This document shows, in pieces, positions 37,001 through 48,687 of a DNA stretch of 64,000 nucleotides; the stretch's first letter is position 1, and each line of letters begins with the position of its first letter. The notes under the pieces were generated by a model that made no database searches, had not been told where the DNA came from, and was given only the letters and a program-made list of their open reading frames with translations. The position numbers were made by a program, and so were the translations under genes. Source of the stretch: Pempheris klunzingeri (Eukaryota; Chordata; Actinopteri; Acropomatiformes; Pempheridae); contig NC_092013.1 in NCBI RefSeq assembly GCF_042242105.1, positions 12,703,618 through 12,767,617 on the forward strand. Reading direction: 5' to 3'.

Positions 37001-38294
37001 AGCTTCAGCAGGCCAGCTGAAACCTGTCACAGACACAAACATCATCACCCATTTACAACATCAGCAATTTAATGCCAGTTGTCCAACTCAGACAAATAAC
37101 AGCACTTCACGTCCACTTCATGGTACGGGCACACACAAACGTCTTACTCAGTCCAGGCCATCAGTGTGAAGGGATTCCCGTCTCAATCCCAGGATCTTCG
37201 ACTGGGCAACGTTGTCACAAGCCAGTTAGTTTGTTGGACTGACATCTTCAGGAGAAGCATGGCGTTCTCCCCCCTGAAACCATGAACAACATTCAGGTTT
37301 AGACAAAAAGCTCAAATGTCAACGCATGAATTTCAAATATACATTTTGCTTCTTTTAGTTGAACCTGTTGCATGCAATCCCTCTTACTTTCTCATCTCAT
37401 TTCCTGTCACCTCTCTGTCAAAAGCCTTCAGATCAACGGCAGATTAAGAATATTTAAAATCATTATCAAACATTCGGCTTTTTAGAAACAGATGAGTGTT
37501 TTTGAGCTTGTCCTTGTCTGTCAACATTATGAATTACTAAATACTGGAGCATCTCCTGATGAAGACCATGAGATGTGGTTAAGTGCATCGATTCAATACG
37601 CAGAATGAGTATCAGTGCCGATATTGATATTACTCAACCGTTTGTATATTGGCTGTGATATTACACATTCAGTCCATTTTCTTTGTGACTTTCACCATAA
37701 AATTAAACCTTTCATGTTTCTTTTTTATTCATGATGGGCTCTCAACAACAATCCAACATTGTCATAGATGAAAATGATCTGAACGGAGTCCAGATCTTCA
37801 ATTGCGTGCTAGTAGTGACAGTGAAGTAAGATATGCACTGATTTGGCATCAGGAGGAAAGAAGTTGGACGCAAACCTAGCAAGTGGAGTTTTATTTTGTC
37901 ACACATCTCTTGTGTGCAATCACAAATAACCCACATAAGACTCCAATACTACAATTTATCATAAGAACAATATAGTTCTTTTTAAAAGCTATCCTGTCAA
38001 TCTATTACTGGAAATCACCAAACGTCAACACAGACCAGCTGTGCACCTTCAGATCAGTGAGGTGGAGAAACCCACTGGATACAAAACAACCTTACACATC
38101 TGTGGCATGAGCTCTATGGACAAAATGTTGCACTGGACAGTGAACACATCTGCTCACATCTGCACCAGCCACCATCCTGTGCTTCCTGCTAATTGTCACC
38201 CACACACAGCCTCCAAACAGATTTCACATCCACACCGCCGCATAATGTGTGCTCTAACCTGGGCCTCCACATCTGACTGGAGATGCCGGGCTGG

Positions 38295-38326
<32 letters not shown>

Positions 38327-38372
38327 TCACTCACTCACTCACTCACTCACTCACACACACACACACACACAC
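38295..38372. repeat. Compound microsatellite (CA)n(CTCA)n(CA)n
   Basis: CA repeat, then about eight CTCA units, then CA repeat again, located upstream of the frs3 coding start. Confidence 0.95.
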
Positions 38373-38816
38373 CATATATTCACTACCTTTAATCAAAGCG
38401 AGCAGGCTAAAGAGCTAGGCTACATGTCACACAGCCAGTGTTTGAATGGGCTTTCCTTCCATCTGGGCTATTTACAGCAGAAAAAAATACAAAAAATAAA
38501 ATCACAGCCTTTTGCTCCATTAGCCAAACCGACGCAGAGCCCCAAAACAAGCCGCCAGCGAGGCTTCATGTGCCCCATGAGCGTGCAGAGCCTCCTGCAC
38601 AGCCACGAAAGCGGCACACTGACACTAAAATGCACATCGACGCGGCTCAATGACCATCTGCACTCATTGGTGTGAGGATACAATAGCGGGAGCACATAGC
38701 AGTCAACGGGTGAGTGGAGAGACGACAGCGATGGGTTGCTACTCACATGTCTGGCACGGATTTTTTTAAATGAGCCCTAATGCGAAATAAGCATTGAGAC
38801 TGAGGGTAGTTATCGG

Positions 38817-38881
38817 CTGCTGCTGCTGCTGCTGCTGCTGGTGGAGGAGGAGGAGGAGGTGGTGGTGGTGGTGGTGGTGGT
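38817..38881. repeat. Trinucleotide tract (CTG)n, (GGA)n, (GGT)n
   Basis: Eight or so CTG units run into GGA and then about nine GGT units. On the frs3 sense strand this reads as (ACC), (TCC) and (CAG) repeats and may fall in the promoter or 5' UTR. Confidence 0.9.
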
Positions 38882-39396
38882 AGCGGGATGTGGCACTTGC
38901 ACGGCAAGAGAGGCGAATAAAAGATGCAGTGAGAGCAGTAAAAATGTTGTTATTTTTTCCTCCTATTACGCCCCCCTACTGCAGCACGGGCCTCTGCCTG
39001 TATGACATTTCCCAAGCAGCTGGGGTGAGAGTTCACCGCCAGACAACGAGGCTGGAAGAAGCGACAAGAAGGTAAGAAACGCTGGAGGACCGGAGAGGAG
39101 GGGAAAGGTGCGCCTGTCTGACGGAGGGACCTGGAGGAGGGGCGACAAAACCCACTGGACAGGGAGGACAGAGCATCTCTAACCGGGATCTCACTGTGGA
39201 CACTCTCCTCTCTCTTTCTTTTAAAAACTTTTTTTTAATGTGTGCATGAGTTTTTATTTAATGTTTCCTTCCCCTGTGTATCATTGAAGTCCCCCAAAAA
39301 TGTGTTTTGGCTACATGGGTGTTTGACCTTCGCTGTATTTACTTGCGTTACGTTATTTGAGTTTTGCACTAAAAAGCACTTTTTTTTTTACATTAA

Positions 39397-39665
39397 AGGT
39401 CTCATTTCTGCAAAATGCCCATTTTGATTGATATTCAACATAAATATAAATATCCCTGGTGCGCCAATCTATGAAAAAAGACCGTAAATGTGTGCGAAAA
39501 TGCTCAGTTTAGATTTGGCTCATTTTATGATGTCACAAGGGGAACATGTGACCTCCCCCAGCTAAGGCGAACTTGTTTAAAGACGAGAGTGAAGCAGCAG
39601 AAGGTTTTTTTTTTAAACAGGGGAAACACAAGTAAGAACTTTAAAATGAGCAGAATATGGGACCT
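39397..39665. repeat. TTAA-flanked MITE, family A copy 2
   Basis: 269 bp bounded by TTAA (39393-39396 and 39666-39669). Left end AGGTCTCATTTCTGC; inverse of the right end AGGTCCCATATTCTGCTCAT, matching copy 1 at 14872-15200. Internal similarity to copy 1 includes ATGATGTCACAAGGGGA-like and ATGTGACCTCC-like segments. Non-coding. Confidence 0.7.
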
Positions 39666-39689
39666 TTAAACTGCTACAAGACTAAACTT

Positions 39690-39860
39690 TCTCACCTTAA
39701 AGGAATAGATTTACATTTCAGGAAATACAGAAGGTGGTTAGCATAGCTTAGCATAAAGACTGGAAACGGAGGGAAACAGCTAGCTTGAATCTGTCTAAAG
39801 GTTAAAAAGAAAATCCACCACGTTTCCCGAAATGTCAAACTACTCTTAAGATGTGAGTTA
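39690..39860 (+). repeat. Dispersed fish repeat, 5' part
   Basis: It begins CCTTAAAGGAATAGATTTAC and carries GGTTAGCATAGCTTAGCATA and GGGAAACAGCTAGCTTGAAT. The middle portion is shared, inverted, with 27044-27093. It directly follows the MITE at 39397-39665. Confidence 0.5.
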
Positions 39861-39869
39861 AGACGGCAG

Positions 39870-41640
39870 GATTTTGTGACATCACTACTAGCATGAGAGA
39901 CAATTGTGGTCCAACATGAAACTTGTTGTTTTATCAGTTTGATGTGGAACTTTTTTTTGTCAAACCGTGTTTGGAAGGAAACAATGGTTTTCATCTCTCG
40001 TCTTTGTGTAAGAGTTTTGAGATTTTTGTACAATGTCTCTGAAAAAAAAAAGTGATTCAAAAAAACACAAACATTTTTTTGTTTGTTTGTTTTTGAGCGT
40101 TGTTAAATTCTTATTTTGATTTGAAAAAATGAGTGAAACAGCAAAGGGGAAGCATTTGCAGTCTCATTTATTTCAACGCTCTAAAGCAAAGACCAGAGAT
40201 GCATATTTAACTACTGATTCCTTACAAACACTACAAAACACAATAAATACTGTAAATGCAATGTACAAGAGCCCCACATTCATATTCCTAGTCCTACGCA
40301 ACTTTAGTAACTTCTATCCATCTATTCGATCCATGCAGCAACCACCTGCAGACCTCCATTGTTTTAGCCTCTCACCTCGCTGCAGTGATTTACAGATGTA
40401 CTCCAGGACATCATAAAATGTGGTTACAGGTGCAACAAAGCACACCTCCGACCACACCCAGAGCTTTTTTAAAATGTTTCAACTGCACCGTCTAGTTGTT
40501 GGAATACTGAAGTTTTATAACAGGAGCTGGTGCTTCACATATGCACAGTGCAGTGGTGATTGCAACCTTTGGTATAAATCAGGCGTTTGTCATATGTAAT
40601 GCATGCGATCCCTGATACGGCCGTTTCTTTCTCACAGAGGATTCATTAGTCTAACTAAAAGATGAACAAGTATTTAGGGTTTCCAGTCTTCATTTTAACC
40701 CTGACTATAGCTTCTATTTTGCTGAATATTATGGTTTAAATATGTCCTAATTTTAAATGTGGCAAAGTTACGGCATAACCATAGTTACATGCTGTTTTGC
40801 AAGTAAGAAAAAAAAAAACATATGATTGTCATGTGTAAATATGTGTAACACTATGCACTATCCTGCATACATAAAACACAGTAACTTAAAATGACCACAG
40901 AACTCAACATTAATGTCCACATGAATGATGCTTTTTCAGCTCGAGTTTAAAATAAGGAAATAAAAATAAGGATGCCATTCATAAGTGCAGTTTGAGTACT
41001 GTGGGCAAATTCCACATATAGATCCCCATGAGCAGAAATGGATTATCTATCCAGAGGAAGATTTACAGCCCCTCCTCTTACTGAGCCAGAAAACCCTGCA
41101 AGGAACCACATGGCACCTGAGGAGCCTGGCTATTTAAAAATCATCAATACTTAACAAGCATATTTTAGCTCTTCGTATAAAACTACTATGCTAAGAAAGC
41201 TATTATGAAACCCCGCGGCACTCAGTATGAGAGGGAACTATCCGACGGCTGTATAATCTTTGTTGTCGCCCGTCCAGTCACTTATCCAGCTGTGCGTATT
41301 TAGAAAGCAACGAGGAAATATGCATTAAATGGTGAGTAAGGTCACACTGGCGAGTGCGTTTTAGTGACCTTTGGACCACTCGGCAGCGTTATACAACATA
41401 TTTATTTGGCCAACCACCAAGATACTTCACCGGCTTTCTTGACTTTGTCCTGACGACCAGTCGTTGCTAAGCATGCTGGGATGTCACAGGCGGTATGGTT
41501 TGGCTCCTGCTCGCTGAGGGAGTGTCTGAGGACGGAGTTACTGACCAGACCTGATAAGACAGCCCTGCCCGTCCAAATAACCTGTATCACTGAACAGCAG
41601 CATGTCAGAGGGCTTCTCTGCCTGTGCGCAGCACCATTAA
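39870..41640. other. Intergenic DNA between frs3 and tspo
   Basis: No ORF resembles a known protein and no conserved splice pattern was seen. AT-rich to the left, with mixed composition toward the probable tspo promoter. Confidence 0.4.
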
Positions 41641-41701
41641 CCCGCTGAAACATCAAACTGAGGCTACATTACTGTGCGGGGTCGCTGATACCTGAGTGAG
41701 G
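41641..41701 (+). other. Possible non-coding first exon of tspo
   Basis: A GTGAGT donor follows 41701 in moderately GC-rich DNA about 2 kb upstream of the tspo start codon. The next acceptor (CTTGTCTCAG) lies three bases before the ATG at 43657, so a separate 5' UTR exon must exist somewhere. The 5' limit given is arbitrary. Confidence 0.35.
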
Positions 41702-42058
41702 GTGAGTAACGTGACAGCCTGTAACCTGCCTGCGCTACATTACATTTATCTTTAATATGAACGAAACTTTGACTCAGTAGAGCCTTTTAGTGCTTGTCCT
41801 GCTATAGGTGCACTGTAATGTCGTCCAACATAACACCGGGAAACAGGTAGCAAACAGTTAGCTTAAAATTAGCATGATTTGCTGCTGTGCTAAAACTATT
41901 TGTATTGTGTTAAAGATGTGCACCACCAGGCGCGTGACTCCTCAAAGTTTTGACAGATAAACATACCTGTTATACCTGTTAGCTAACAAATTTAATTAGT
42001 CTTCACTGCATTTTCATACCTTCCTTTTCCTTCAGCAGTTGACCTTTGCACCATGAAA

Positions 42059-42106
<48 letters not shown>

Positions 42107-42110
42107 ATAA
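42059..42110. repeat. (ATCT)n tetranucleotide microsatellite
   Basis: About ten ATCT units merging into TA dinucleotides, in the presumed first intron of tspo. Confidence 0.9.
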
Positions 42111-42456
42111 CAAGAAACCATTTTTAAGACTAATACTGGGTGTATATGGCTAATAACTAATAGTAATGTTTGAGTTAAAGCAGCTCAAATCAATATTTTC
42201 ATATGAACAATGGATTAAATAACTACTTGCATGTGAAAGGGGGTTGTTTGTAGTGATTAACCCACAGAAAATTATCACCGGCCTCTGCACTTCTCCTCAG
42301 ATCTGCACAACTTTAAAGTGTCTTTTAGCGTAATTGTTTTGGTTTTCGGGGCCACAGCATTGGTTCACTATCACCAGCAACAGCAATAAAAAGGTAAAAA
42401 AAAAACAAACTCTGAACTCTGGTCATGGTCTGAACATAGTGGGTACGAGTATTTAA

Positions 42457-43587
42457 AGGCAGAGTCTGCAACTGTGGAGAAACTAGCAAGAGTAGCTAGA
42501 TTTTAATGGTACCCAACCAAAAATGTCCCACCCCGTCCCTTCAGGCTTTCCTCTAAAGCTGCTTCTCCACAACACATGAACGTGCTGCCTGACTAACGTT
42601 ACAGCTGGAGGTCAAGTCCACGACTGTAATGACAAGACCGTCCACCGCCGCTGCCGTTTGGCTCCTCCTCCGTTCTGTCTCTTAGTTGTCAGTCTGAGAA
42701 ATTAACAATTGTTAAATGCTGGGGTTTGGCCGTGATGTTTGAGTAGTCGTTAAATTATAAGAAAGAAAAATATTTTCCTGGTGGTTACGCCCATCGGGAG
42801 CAGTAGATTGATACGGGGTGTTGAGATGGAGCCAGGTCCGTGTAGATCTCGGCTCAAACTGTCTGATTTTTCGTTGCTTGGGCAGCCTAAGTCCCATTTC
42901 ATCCAGCAGATCTTCCTGTGATCGGACATTAGCTAGGATTAGCCTTCGGTATTAGCTGGGTTAGTTTAACTCTTACTGCACTCTCTTCTCACCTCCCGGG
43001 GAGATCACCTCTCCCGCTACGGTGCTTGGTCCGGGTGGAAGGGAAAATGTCGTGAACGATGATCAACTCGACATCTGCTTTAATCCAAACGCTTATGTCC
43101 AGCGTGCAACTCTGCCACAAGTAACACGTGCCATCAATACAGGTGAAAATTGGGTGATAATGAAAACAACAATGTAGCAAAGTGTTAAATAGTTCACAGT
43201 GACTATCAAATAGTATTTTTGATAGAAATGAACATCTCTATTAAATGCTACAATCATATAAACACCTTACCTTTAGCTCATGGCAACTGCTCACTGGGCT
43301 CAGAGGCTATTCTTCGTGCTGTTAGCTCAGTAAACGTCAGTCTGTTGTGGTCAGCGGCGGCTCTCTCTCGTTCTTCAGCTTGGTGGGTGTGAGCTTCGCG
43401 CTTTTGACTCACCACAGTCTGTCTCTGAGTCGTGATTTAAATTGTCGCCACGCTTTTTCTGCATTTCTTGCGCAACTAGCTCGTCAGCTTTAGTCTTGTG
43501 GAAGACTGTGGCTAGGTGCAAGGGGTAGGCAGGCAGGTCGGCCGTCCAGTCGAAAAGTGCTTCTAAACTAAGTTGCAGACCCTGCCT
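42457..43587. mobile_element. 1.13-kb TTAA-flanked non-autonomous DNA transposon
   Basis: The left end AGGCAGAGTCTGCAACT and the inverse of the right end AGGCAGGGTCTGCAACT differ at one position. TTAA lies outside both (42453-42456 and 43588-43591). A TTAA target duplication with short terminal inverted repeats is the hallmark of the piggyBac superfamily. No transposase-like frame is present, so it depends on an autonomous relative. It lies just upstream of the first coding exon of tspo, inside the presumed first intron. Confidence 0.75.
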
Positions 43588-43656
43588 TTAAGTATGATAT
43601 CCAAGCCTAGCAGAGGTTAAACAGCTTTGACGTGCATCCTGCTCTTGTCTCAGAAC

Positions 43657-44328
43657 ATGTGGCTGCCCATGCTTGGAATGACGGCCCTGCCGCACCTGGG
43701 AGGGATCTATGGAGGTTACGTCACTCGCAAAGAGGTGAAGAACTGGTACCCGACTCTGCAGAAACCATCATGGCGCCCACCAAATGCAGCATTCCCTGTA
43801 GTGTGGACCTGTCTGTATACAGGCATGGGGTGAGCATCATTGTGGCTGGGTCCTGCAGTCTTTTGTACTTTGTGATGCAGCCTCACTGTCTAAATTATCC
43901 CATTTTAAATCATGTAATGCAGGTATAGCTCCTACCTGGTGTGGAAAGAACTGGGAGGTTTCACTGAGGAGGCACTGGTTCCACTGGGACTTTATGGGCT
44001 GCAGCTAGCTCTGAACTGGGCCTGGACTCCTATCTTCTTTGGCGCACACAAGCTGAAATATGTAAGCTTAACACATGAACTTAAGTACTGCTTTGCGACT
44101 GGGAGACAAAATGAGGGATCTAGCATACTAACGCCATCTTTTTGCCAAATTTAGGCACTCATTGAGATTGTGCTCCTCACTGGGACCGTCGGAGCCACCA
44201 TGGTGTCTTGGTATCCCATCAGCCGCACTGCCACTCTGCTGATGGCGCCCTACCTGGCTTGGCTGTGCCTCGCCACCTCTCTCAACTATTGCATATGGAG
44301 GGACAACCCCGAGAAAAAGGAAGAGTAG
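43657..44328 (+). CDS. tspo: Translocator protein (peripheral benzodiazepine receptor), TspO/MBR family
   Basis: A five-helix outer mitochondrial membrane protein that binds cholesterol and porphyrins; its exact physiological role is debated. Coding exons 43657-43829, 43923-44061 and 44155-44328, total 486 nt, 161 aa, a typical length. Seen: [11 protein letters not shown] (TM1), [14 protein letters not shown] (the conserved loop region), [33 protein letters not shown] and [20 protein letters not shown]. The last holds the cholesterol-recognition consensus in LNYCIWR. Strong similarity across all five helices favours TSPO over the erythroid paralogue TSPO2. The start is the first ATG after a good acceptor ending at 43653. 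A polyadenylation signal AATAAA lies at 44850-44855. It converges with uqcc2, the two 3' ends being about 350 bp apart. Confidence 0.95.
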
Positions 44329-44849
44329 GAGACACAGGAGTGTCCTCCTACTACAATACCCAACAATTTAAATTTTGAATCATTTGAATGATTGATTGAT
44401 TGAAGTGCTCTCTGAGGATTTATATCACAGTATCAGCAAATAAGTTGACTAATATGCAAAACTTATTTAAAAAATCATGATGAAGTGACTGAGAAATCAT
44501 GTTGTTGTAGTTTTTGTCCTGCAGGTTTGATATCTTTTCGTCATCTGCAGCAAATTCCACCTGAGAGCGTGTTTTACTCCATCTGATAAGTTGAATGTTT
44601 GACTGTAAAACAACCTGTCTCTAATTTATCTTTTTCAGTGTTGTTAACCAAACTGTATAGATCCCTGCAAAAAAAGCAAAGTGCATTCATTCAAAGCTCT
44701 TATGTTAGAATCGTTGTTCTTGGCGTGTTTTTCAAATTAAATGTGCAACCACATTTTTTTTTATTTTTTTTTAGAATGAACAATGACCCATGTTTGCATC
44801 TAAGATTAAGAATCTTGTGTTGTTTTTACTGCTATAGCTCCATTCAAAT

Positions 44850-44855
44850 AATAAA
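44850..44855 (+). terminator. Polyadenylation signal of tspo
   Basis: AATAAA about 520 nt downstream of the tspo stop codon; the first clear match in this strand. Confidence 0.6.
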
Positions 44856-45195
44856 AGATTTCTATCCAATATGTCACTGTAGTGGATACATTCGTTCAGT
44901 CACAGCAGGCCACCAACTCAAGTTTTAAAGCCACAGCATGTCCTGTCCTCATGTCACCTCGTATAAAAATTATTTCAAGTTATGTGCATTGAGGTGTAGA
45001 GATTTTAAATTTGGGAAAAAGAAAACACTGATATCTGAGTTAAGGTGTTGGAAGAGAGAAAGTTGGATTGGTGCGTCCCTACAATGTATAATGTCGGGTC
45101 AGAGAGAGATAATGTCTTGATTTGGATAATTAAAGAAGATATTATAAGAGATAATAAAAATAACATAACAGTGGATAAAGATACCAACAATAAGC

Positions 45196-45201
45196 TTTAT
45201 T
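45196..45201 (-). terminator. Polyadenylation signal of uqcc2
   Basis: AATAAA on the minus strand, 48 nt past the uqcc2 stop, implying a very short 3' UTR. Confidence 0.65.
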
Positions 45202-45248
45202 TCTATACATGCAATGAGAAAAGGAAAGTGTGAGAAAGAGAGAGAGAG

Positions 45249-47027
45249 TTATTTTTCAGGCGCATCTTTGGAGAGTCTCTCCATCAACGTCTTCCACAAA
45301 CCCTTTTTTTCGTCGTCCATCTGTTGCGCACTCCCTGAACAATAAAAAAAAAAAAGTTAACTTAACAAAACTGTTTCCTGAATAGTCGGAAATATAAATA
45401 TGATATTGTGGGTCCATACCTCTCAAAAGAACTTTACACTCGTCTACCGTAACTCCAGTAAAACTTGTGTCTCTTACACGAGGAAACTGTGAACAGATAC
45501 AAATGAATGAAATCCAAAGTAGCCGCCACAAGGTCGTCAATAATTAATTAAATTAGGTTCTTAAAACACAGATATAGGGGATACAGTTATGGAGATAAAT
45601 ATTTATACTGTACTCACTCGTTGTCTGTATACGTTGCTGTTAATGCGGGCCAAACTTTCATACATCTGGTCGCATTTCTCCGGATCTGATATCTGGTGGG
45701 GAAAATGTATTGATTGGACAAACATCAGACGCTAGGAACCACGCTAACATGAAAAAAATAGAAGGAAAAAAAAACTTCAGATATGTTACAGCTGCATTTC
45801 ATAAAGAATAATAAAACTGAGGAAATCATAAAAGTGCAAATAACTTAACTGTGCCAGTAAAACAGAAGAATAAAACTTTAAATGTCATCATAAAAGCTAC
45901 ACAAAGAATAACATGTAGAACTACTAGTAAAGTCAAACTTACTTACAATTTTGAATTAATCATTAATAGATTAGTCCAACACTCCTGACTCCCACTCAAA
46001 CTTAAAGATGATCCACGAATAATATGGTACATTGATATAAAAATATTGCTATTTATAAAATGTGTGTTCCAAATATTTATGAGGCGATTCACTAATGAAA
46101 ATAATCACATCCAGTAGAGACTGGCAACACTGGAGCAGAACAGACAGACTCTATGAACCAATGATGTAAGTGTTTATATTAAATACAAATACCAATATAA
46201 CCATGTGAAATCATTCCCTTCTGCATGTAACATCAGTATAAAAGTGGTATAAAGAAATATAAAATCATTTATATTGGATTATTATAACTAACTCTATATA
46301 TTAGTATAAGGCAATGACAATGAAGGGATCTTGAATCTTAACTGTGTGAGCCTTATTTACATGTTCCAGCTGCAGCTATTTTTTTTTTTTTAATTCATCA
46401 TATTTTGGATACAAATTATTAACCTCAACAATAACGTGATATCAGCTATAACAGCACAGATAAGTTGGACGATAAGTAACAAGAACCACAATACAGTGTA
46501 TTTTTACTTGTATTTTACTTGTGTTGTTGAGCTGTTTGTGTTAAAATAGAATATCAGATTTAAAATTTAATTTACTAAATCTATGTAAACCGAGAGTTTT
46601 CAGGCACTTTTCTTTTCCAGTTTTATCAGGATGGAAAGAAAACCAATGAAACTGTGTTTACATGGTGAAACCTGGTTAACTGGCTGGTTTATTTAAGTCA
46701 TAATGAGTAAACTTCAGTACATTAGCATCGGCCTGCACGGCTCCGTTTACAGTGTTGATGGTTAAGAGGCTTTACGGGTGTCCCTCACCGACCAGGGCAG
46801 GGAAGGTCGCCGGCTGCTGGCGCTCCTAGCGCCGGTTACCCTGTTAGCTTAGCTCGGTGTTAGCAGGAGGGTCAGTTAAACGACGTTACCTGTGTGTTTT
46901 CACCCTCACGGAAGGCTGAAGCTACTCGCTGCAGCAGAAACGTCGCCATGTCGTGGCCTTTCTGTGACTCGTTCCGGGGCCATTCCTCACACAGCTTTAG
47001 GAACCGACGGTACCTGGTGGCGGACAT
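45249..47027 (-). CDS. uqcc2: Ubiquinol-cytochrome c reductase complex assembly factor 2
   Basis: A small mitochondrial matrix protein that, with UQCC1, stabilises newly made cytochrome b during complex III assembly. Coding exons (plus coordinates): 46890-47027, 45618-45692, 45420-45486, 45249-45334. Total 366 nt, 121 aa, close to the mammalian length, phases consistent. Seen: N-terminal [16 protein letters not shown] (mammalian [16 protein letters not shown]), [40 protein letters not shown] and a basic C-terminal helix [19 protein letters not shown]. The start ATG is fixed by the family N-terminus; the frame stays open upstream, so an ORF caller would start it too early. It is divergent from tomm6, with 124 bp between start codons. 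Confidence 0.95.
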
Positions 47028-47151
47028 CTTTGGGTATGTAACGATGATCGACTCTGGTGAGGTCTGAGCCTTGTCGCTCCCCGTACTTGTGTCACAGTTA
47101 AAGTCTTCCTCCTCCTGTCTGCCGACCCTCGTTGTGCCGCACATTAGCGAG
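47028..47151. promoter_or_regulatory. Bidirectional promoter between uqcc2 and tomm6
   Basis: Only 124 bp separate the two start codons, which point away from each other, so both 5' UTRs and the core promoter must fit in or overlap this space. It is GC-richer than its surroundings, has no TATA box that I can see, and carries CTTCCTCC-type motifs that could bind ETS factors. Confidence 0.75.
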
Positions 47152-48216
47152 ATGAGCGGAGCAAACGCTAAAAAGGGTTCTTCCTCCAGCGCGATGGAGT
47201 GGATCAGCTCAGCGTGTCGATTTGCAACAGACAGAAACGACTTCAGGAGGTGAGTTAATATGAATAAAACACTGTGTAATGTGTTTGAATCGTGTGCTAA
47301 CATTAGCTAATGTTAGCACACACTGCGCCAGGGAGGTTCGCCCTTGCTTGTCCCAGTGTCTCACTGTTTTCTGGACTAGTCAAACCCGGTTGACACTGTA
47401 AAGACACTAACTCAGGTCATCTACCCAGGGGTCCCAGAACCCCAGGGGCCCCTGCAGGCTTCAGGCCTACTGTATGTGAAATGTGAGTTCAGATAATTGC
47501 AACATCACCATAAAGTATTCACTGCCATGACCTTTGCGGGTCCTGCTTAGTTAGCTGGATCCTTGGAGGACTGTTTCACTGAAGCTCGTGGTTCAAAACA
47601 CTGTATTCACTTATGTGATGATATGGTGCTTTTACATTAGAGCTGCACAAAGATATACTGGCTTATTGATACGTTAGCTGTCGGTGCAAATATCACTCAA
47701 TGAATAATAAGAAATTTCAGAGGAGAACAACCAAAATATGTATGATGCAATATAGAGAAAGAGTGTATTAACAGACTAATGTCCTGCCCAGTACATGTCA
47801 TGGCAGATATAAAAGGCGTCACTGTGTCCCAGTGGTTTAGATGGTTTAGAGTAAATGCAAATGTTTGTTCTGTGTTCATGAACAAAATGATGGCAAACAG
47901 TAGGTATATTATTACTGGTCAGGGTGTGTGTAAGTTAAGTGTTAAAGTAATAAATAAAGCATAGAAAAAATGTGCATGTTACTCAGAAGAATCAGTGGTT
48001 AATGAAGGCCCAGCAGGTTTTTCCAGCCACAGTCACTAAGTAGTATTTTTTAAGAAGTATGTCATTTATGGTGCTGTTTGTTTAATCCTCTAAGAAAAAG
48101 TCATCATTTTGTATTTCAGGAATCTTCTGGTCAACCTGGGCTTGTTTGCAGCTGGTGTTTGGGTTGCGAGAAATCTTTCAGATTTTGACCTGATGTCTCC
48201 GCAGCCTGTGACATAA
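47152..48216 (+). CDS. tomm6: TOM complex small subunit TOM6
   Basis: A single-pass subunit of the translocase of the outer mitochondrial membrane that helps hold the TOM40 pore complex together. Two coding exons, 47152-47249 and 48120-48216, total 195 nt, 64 aa; the human protein is 74 aa. Seen: a hydrophilic N-terminus [12 protein letters not shown], then [12 protein letters not shown] ending exon 1 and [20 protein letters not shown] beginning exon 2, followed by [11 protein letters not shown]. The block [13 protein letters not shown], the LGLFAAGVW transmembrane helix and the LM-PQP ending are diagnostic of TOM6. The gene is too short and too split to be found as one ORF. It shares its promoter region with uqcc2. 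Confidence 0.95.
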
Positions 48217-48687
48217 CCTGGTCAAACTGCATCACTGCCAAAACTGGGATGATGGTGAGATCTTGTTCTTTGCTTTTGGTCAAACTGATGTGTGTTACAG
48301 TCAAACTGCAGCTTGTTTGCAGACAGCTGCCCAAGTTACAAAATCTTAGCTTAAATTGGTACATTGTTTGTAATGGCTTGATCTTTTTGTTGCTTTTTAG
48401 GTGTCTTGGACCAACAAAGAAGAAACAAAGGGCATGAAAAAATAATCTTGACTAGTTACACTATGAAAACAAATCATCTTGACCTGAATTAGCTTCTCTT
48501 TTCTGTAGAATATCATATTTCATGTCATTATAGGTGGGTTGAAGAGGAATAACTACATTCAATGTCTCTGTTCTTCTTGTCCTTTAGATTTTGAAACGGT
48601 TTTAATTTTTAAACTCAAAACGTGTCTAAGCCTCTGAAGTGTATTATTTTGGTACATTATATTGTGTGTTTTGTTATTTCCGCTGCC
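48217..48687. other. tomm6 3' region and upstream region of the C1orf74 homologue
   Basis: No coding signal. A GTCCTTTAG acceptor-like site about 100 nt before the 48688 ATG suggests a 5' UTR exon boundary for the downstream gene. Confidence 0.4.

Larger units (their letters stand above)
36998..38900 (-). promoter_or_regulatory. Probable frs3 5' UTR exons and promoter region
   Basis: The coding exon extends upstream to an acceptor at about 37023. A separate segment at 37148-37273 has a TTTCAG-like acceptor and GTAAGA donor. Another donor (GTGAGT) ends a possible first exon at 38747, downstream in the transcript of a (CTG)n/(GGT)n tract at 38817-38881. These are splice-consensus guesses with no coding signal to support them. 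Confidence 0.35.

Noticed and set aside
47028-47303. Upstream extension of the uqcc2 frame on the minus strand
   Set aside because: The open frame runs through the promoter and antisense to tomm6 exon 1. The conserved UQCC2 N-terminus starts at 47027, so the rest is chance.
48622-48687. In-frame N-terminal extension of the C1orf74 homologue giving a hydrophobic, signal-like start
   Set aside because: The extension begins at GTG, not ATG, and there is no in-frame ATG before 48688. The family starts at about the 48688 residue, so a signal peptide is not supported.
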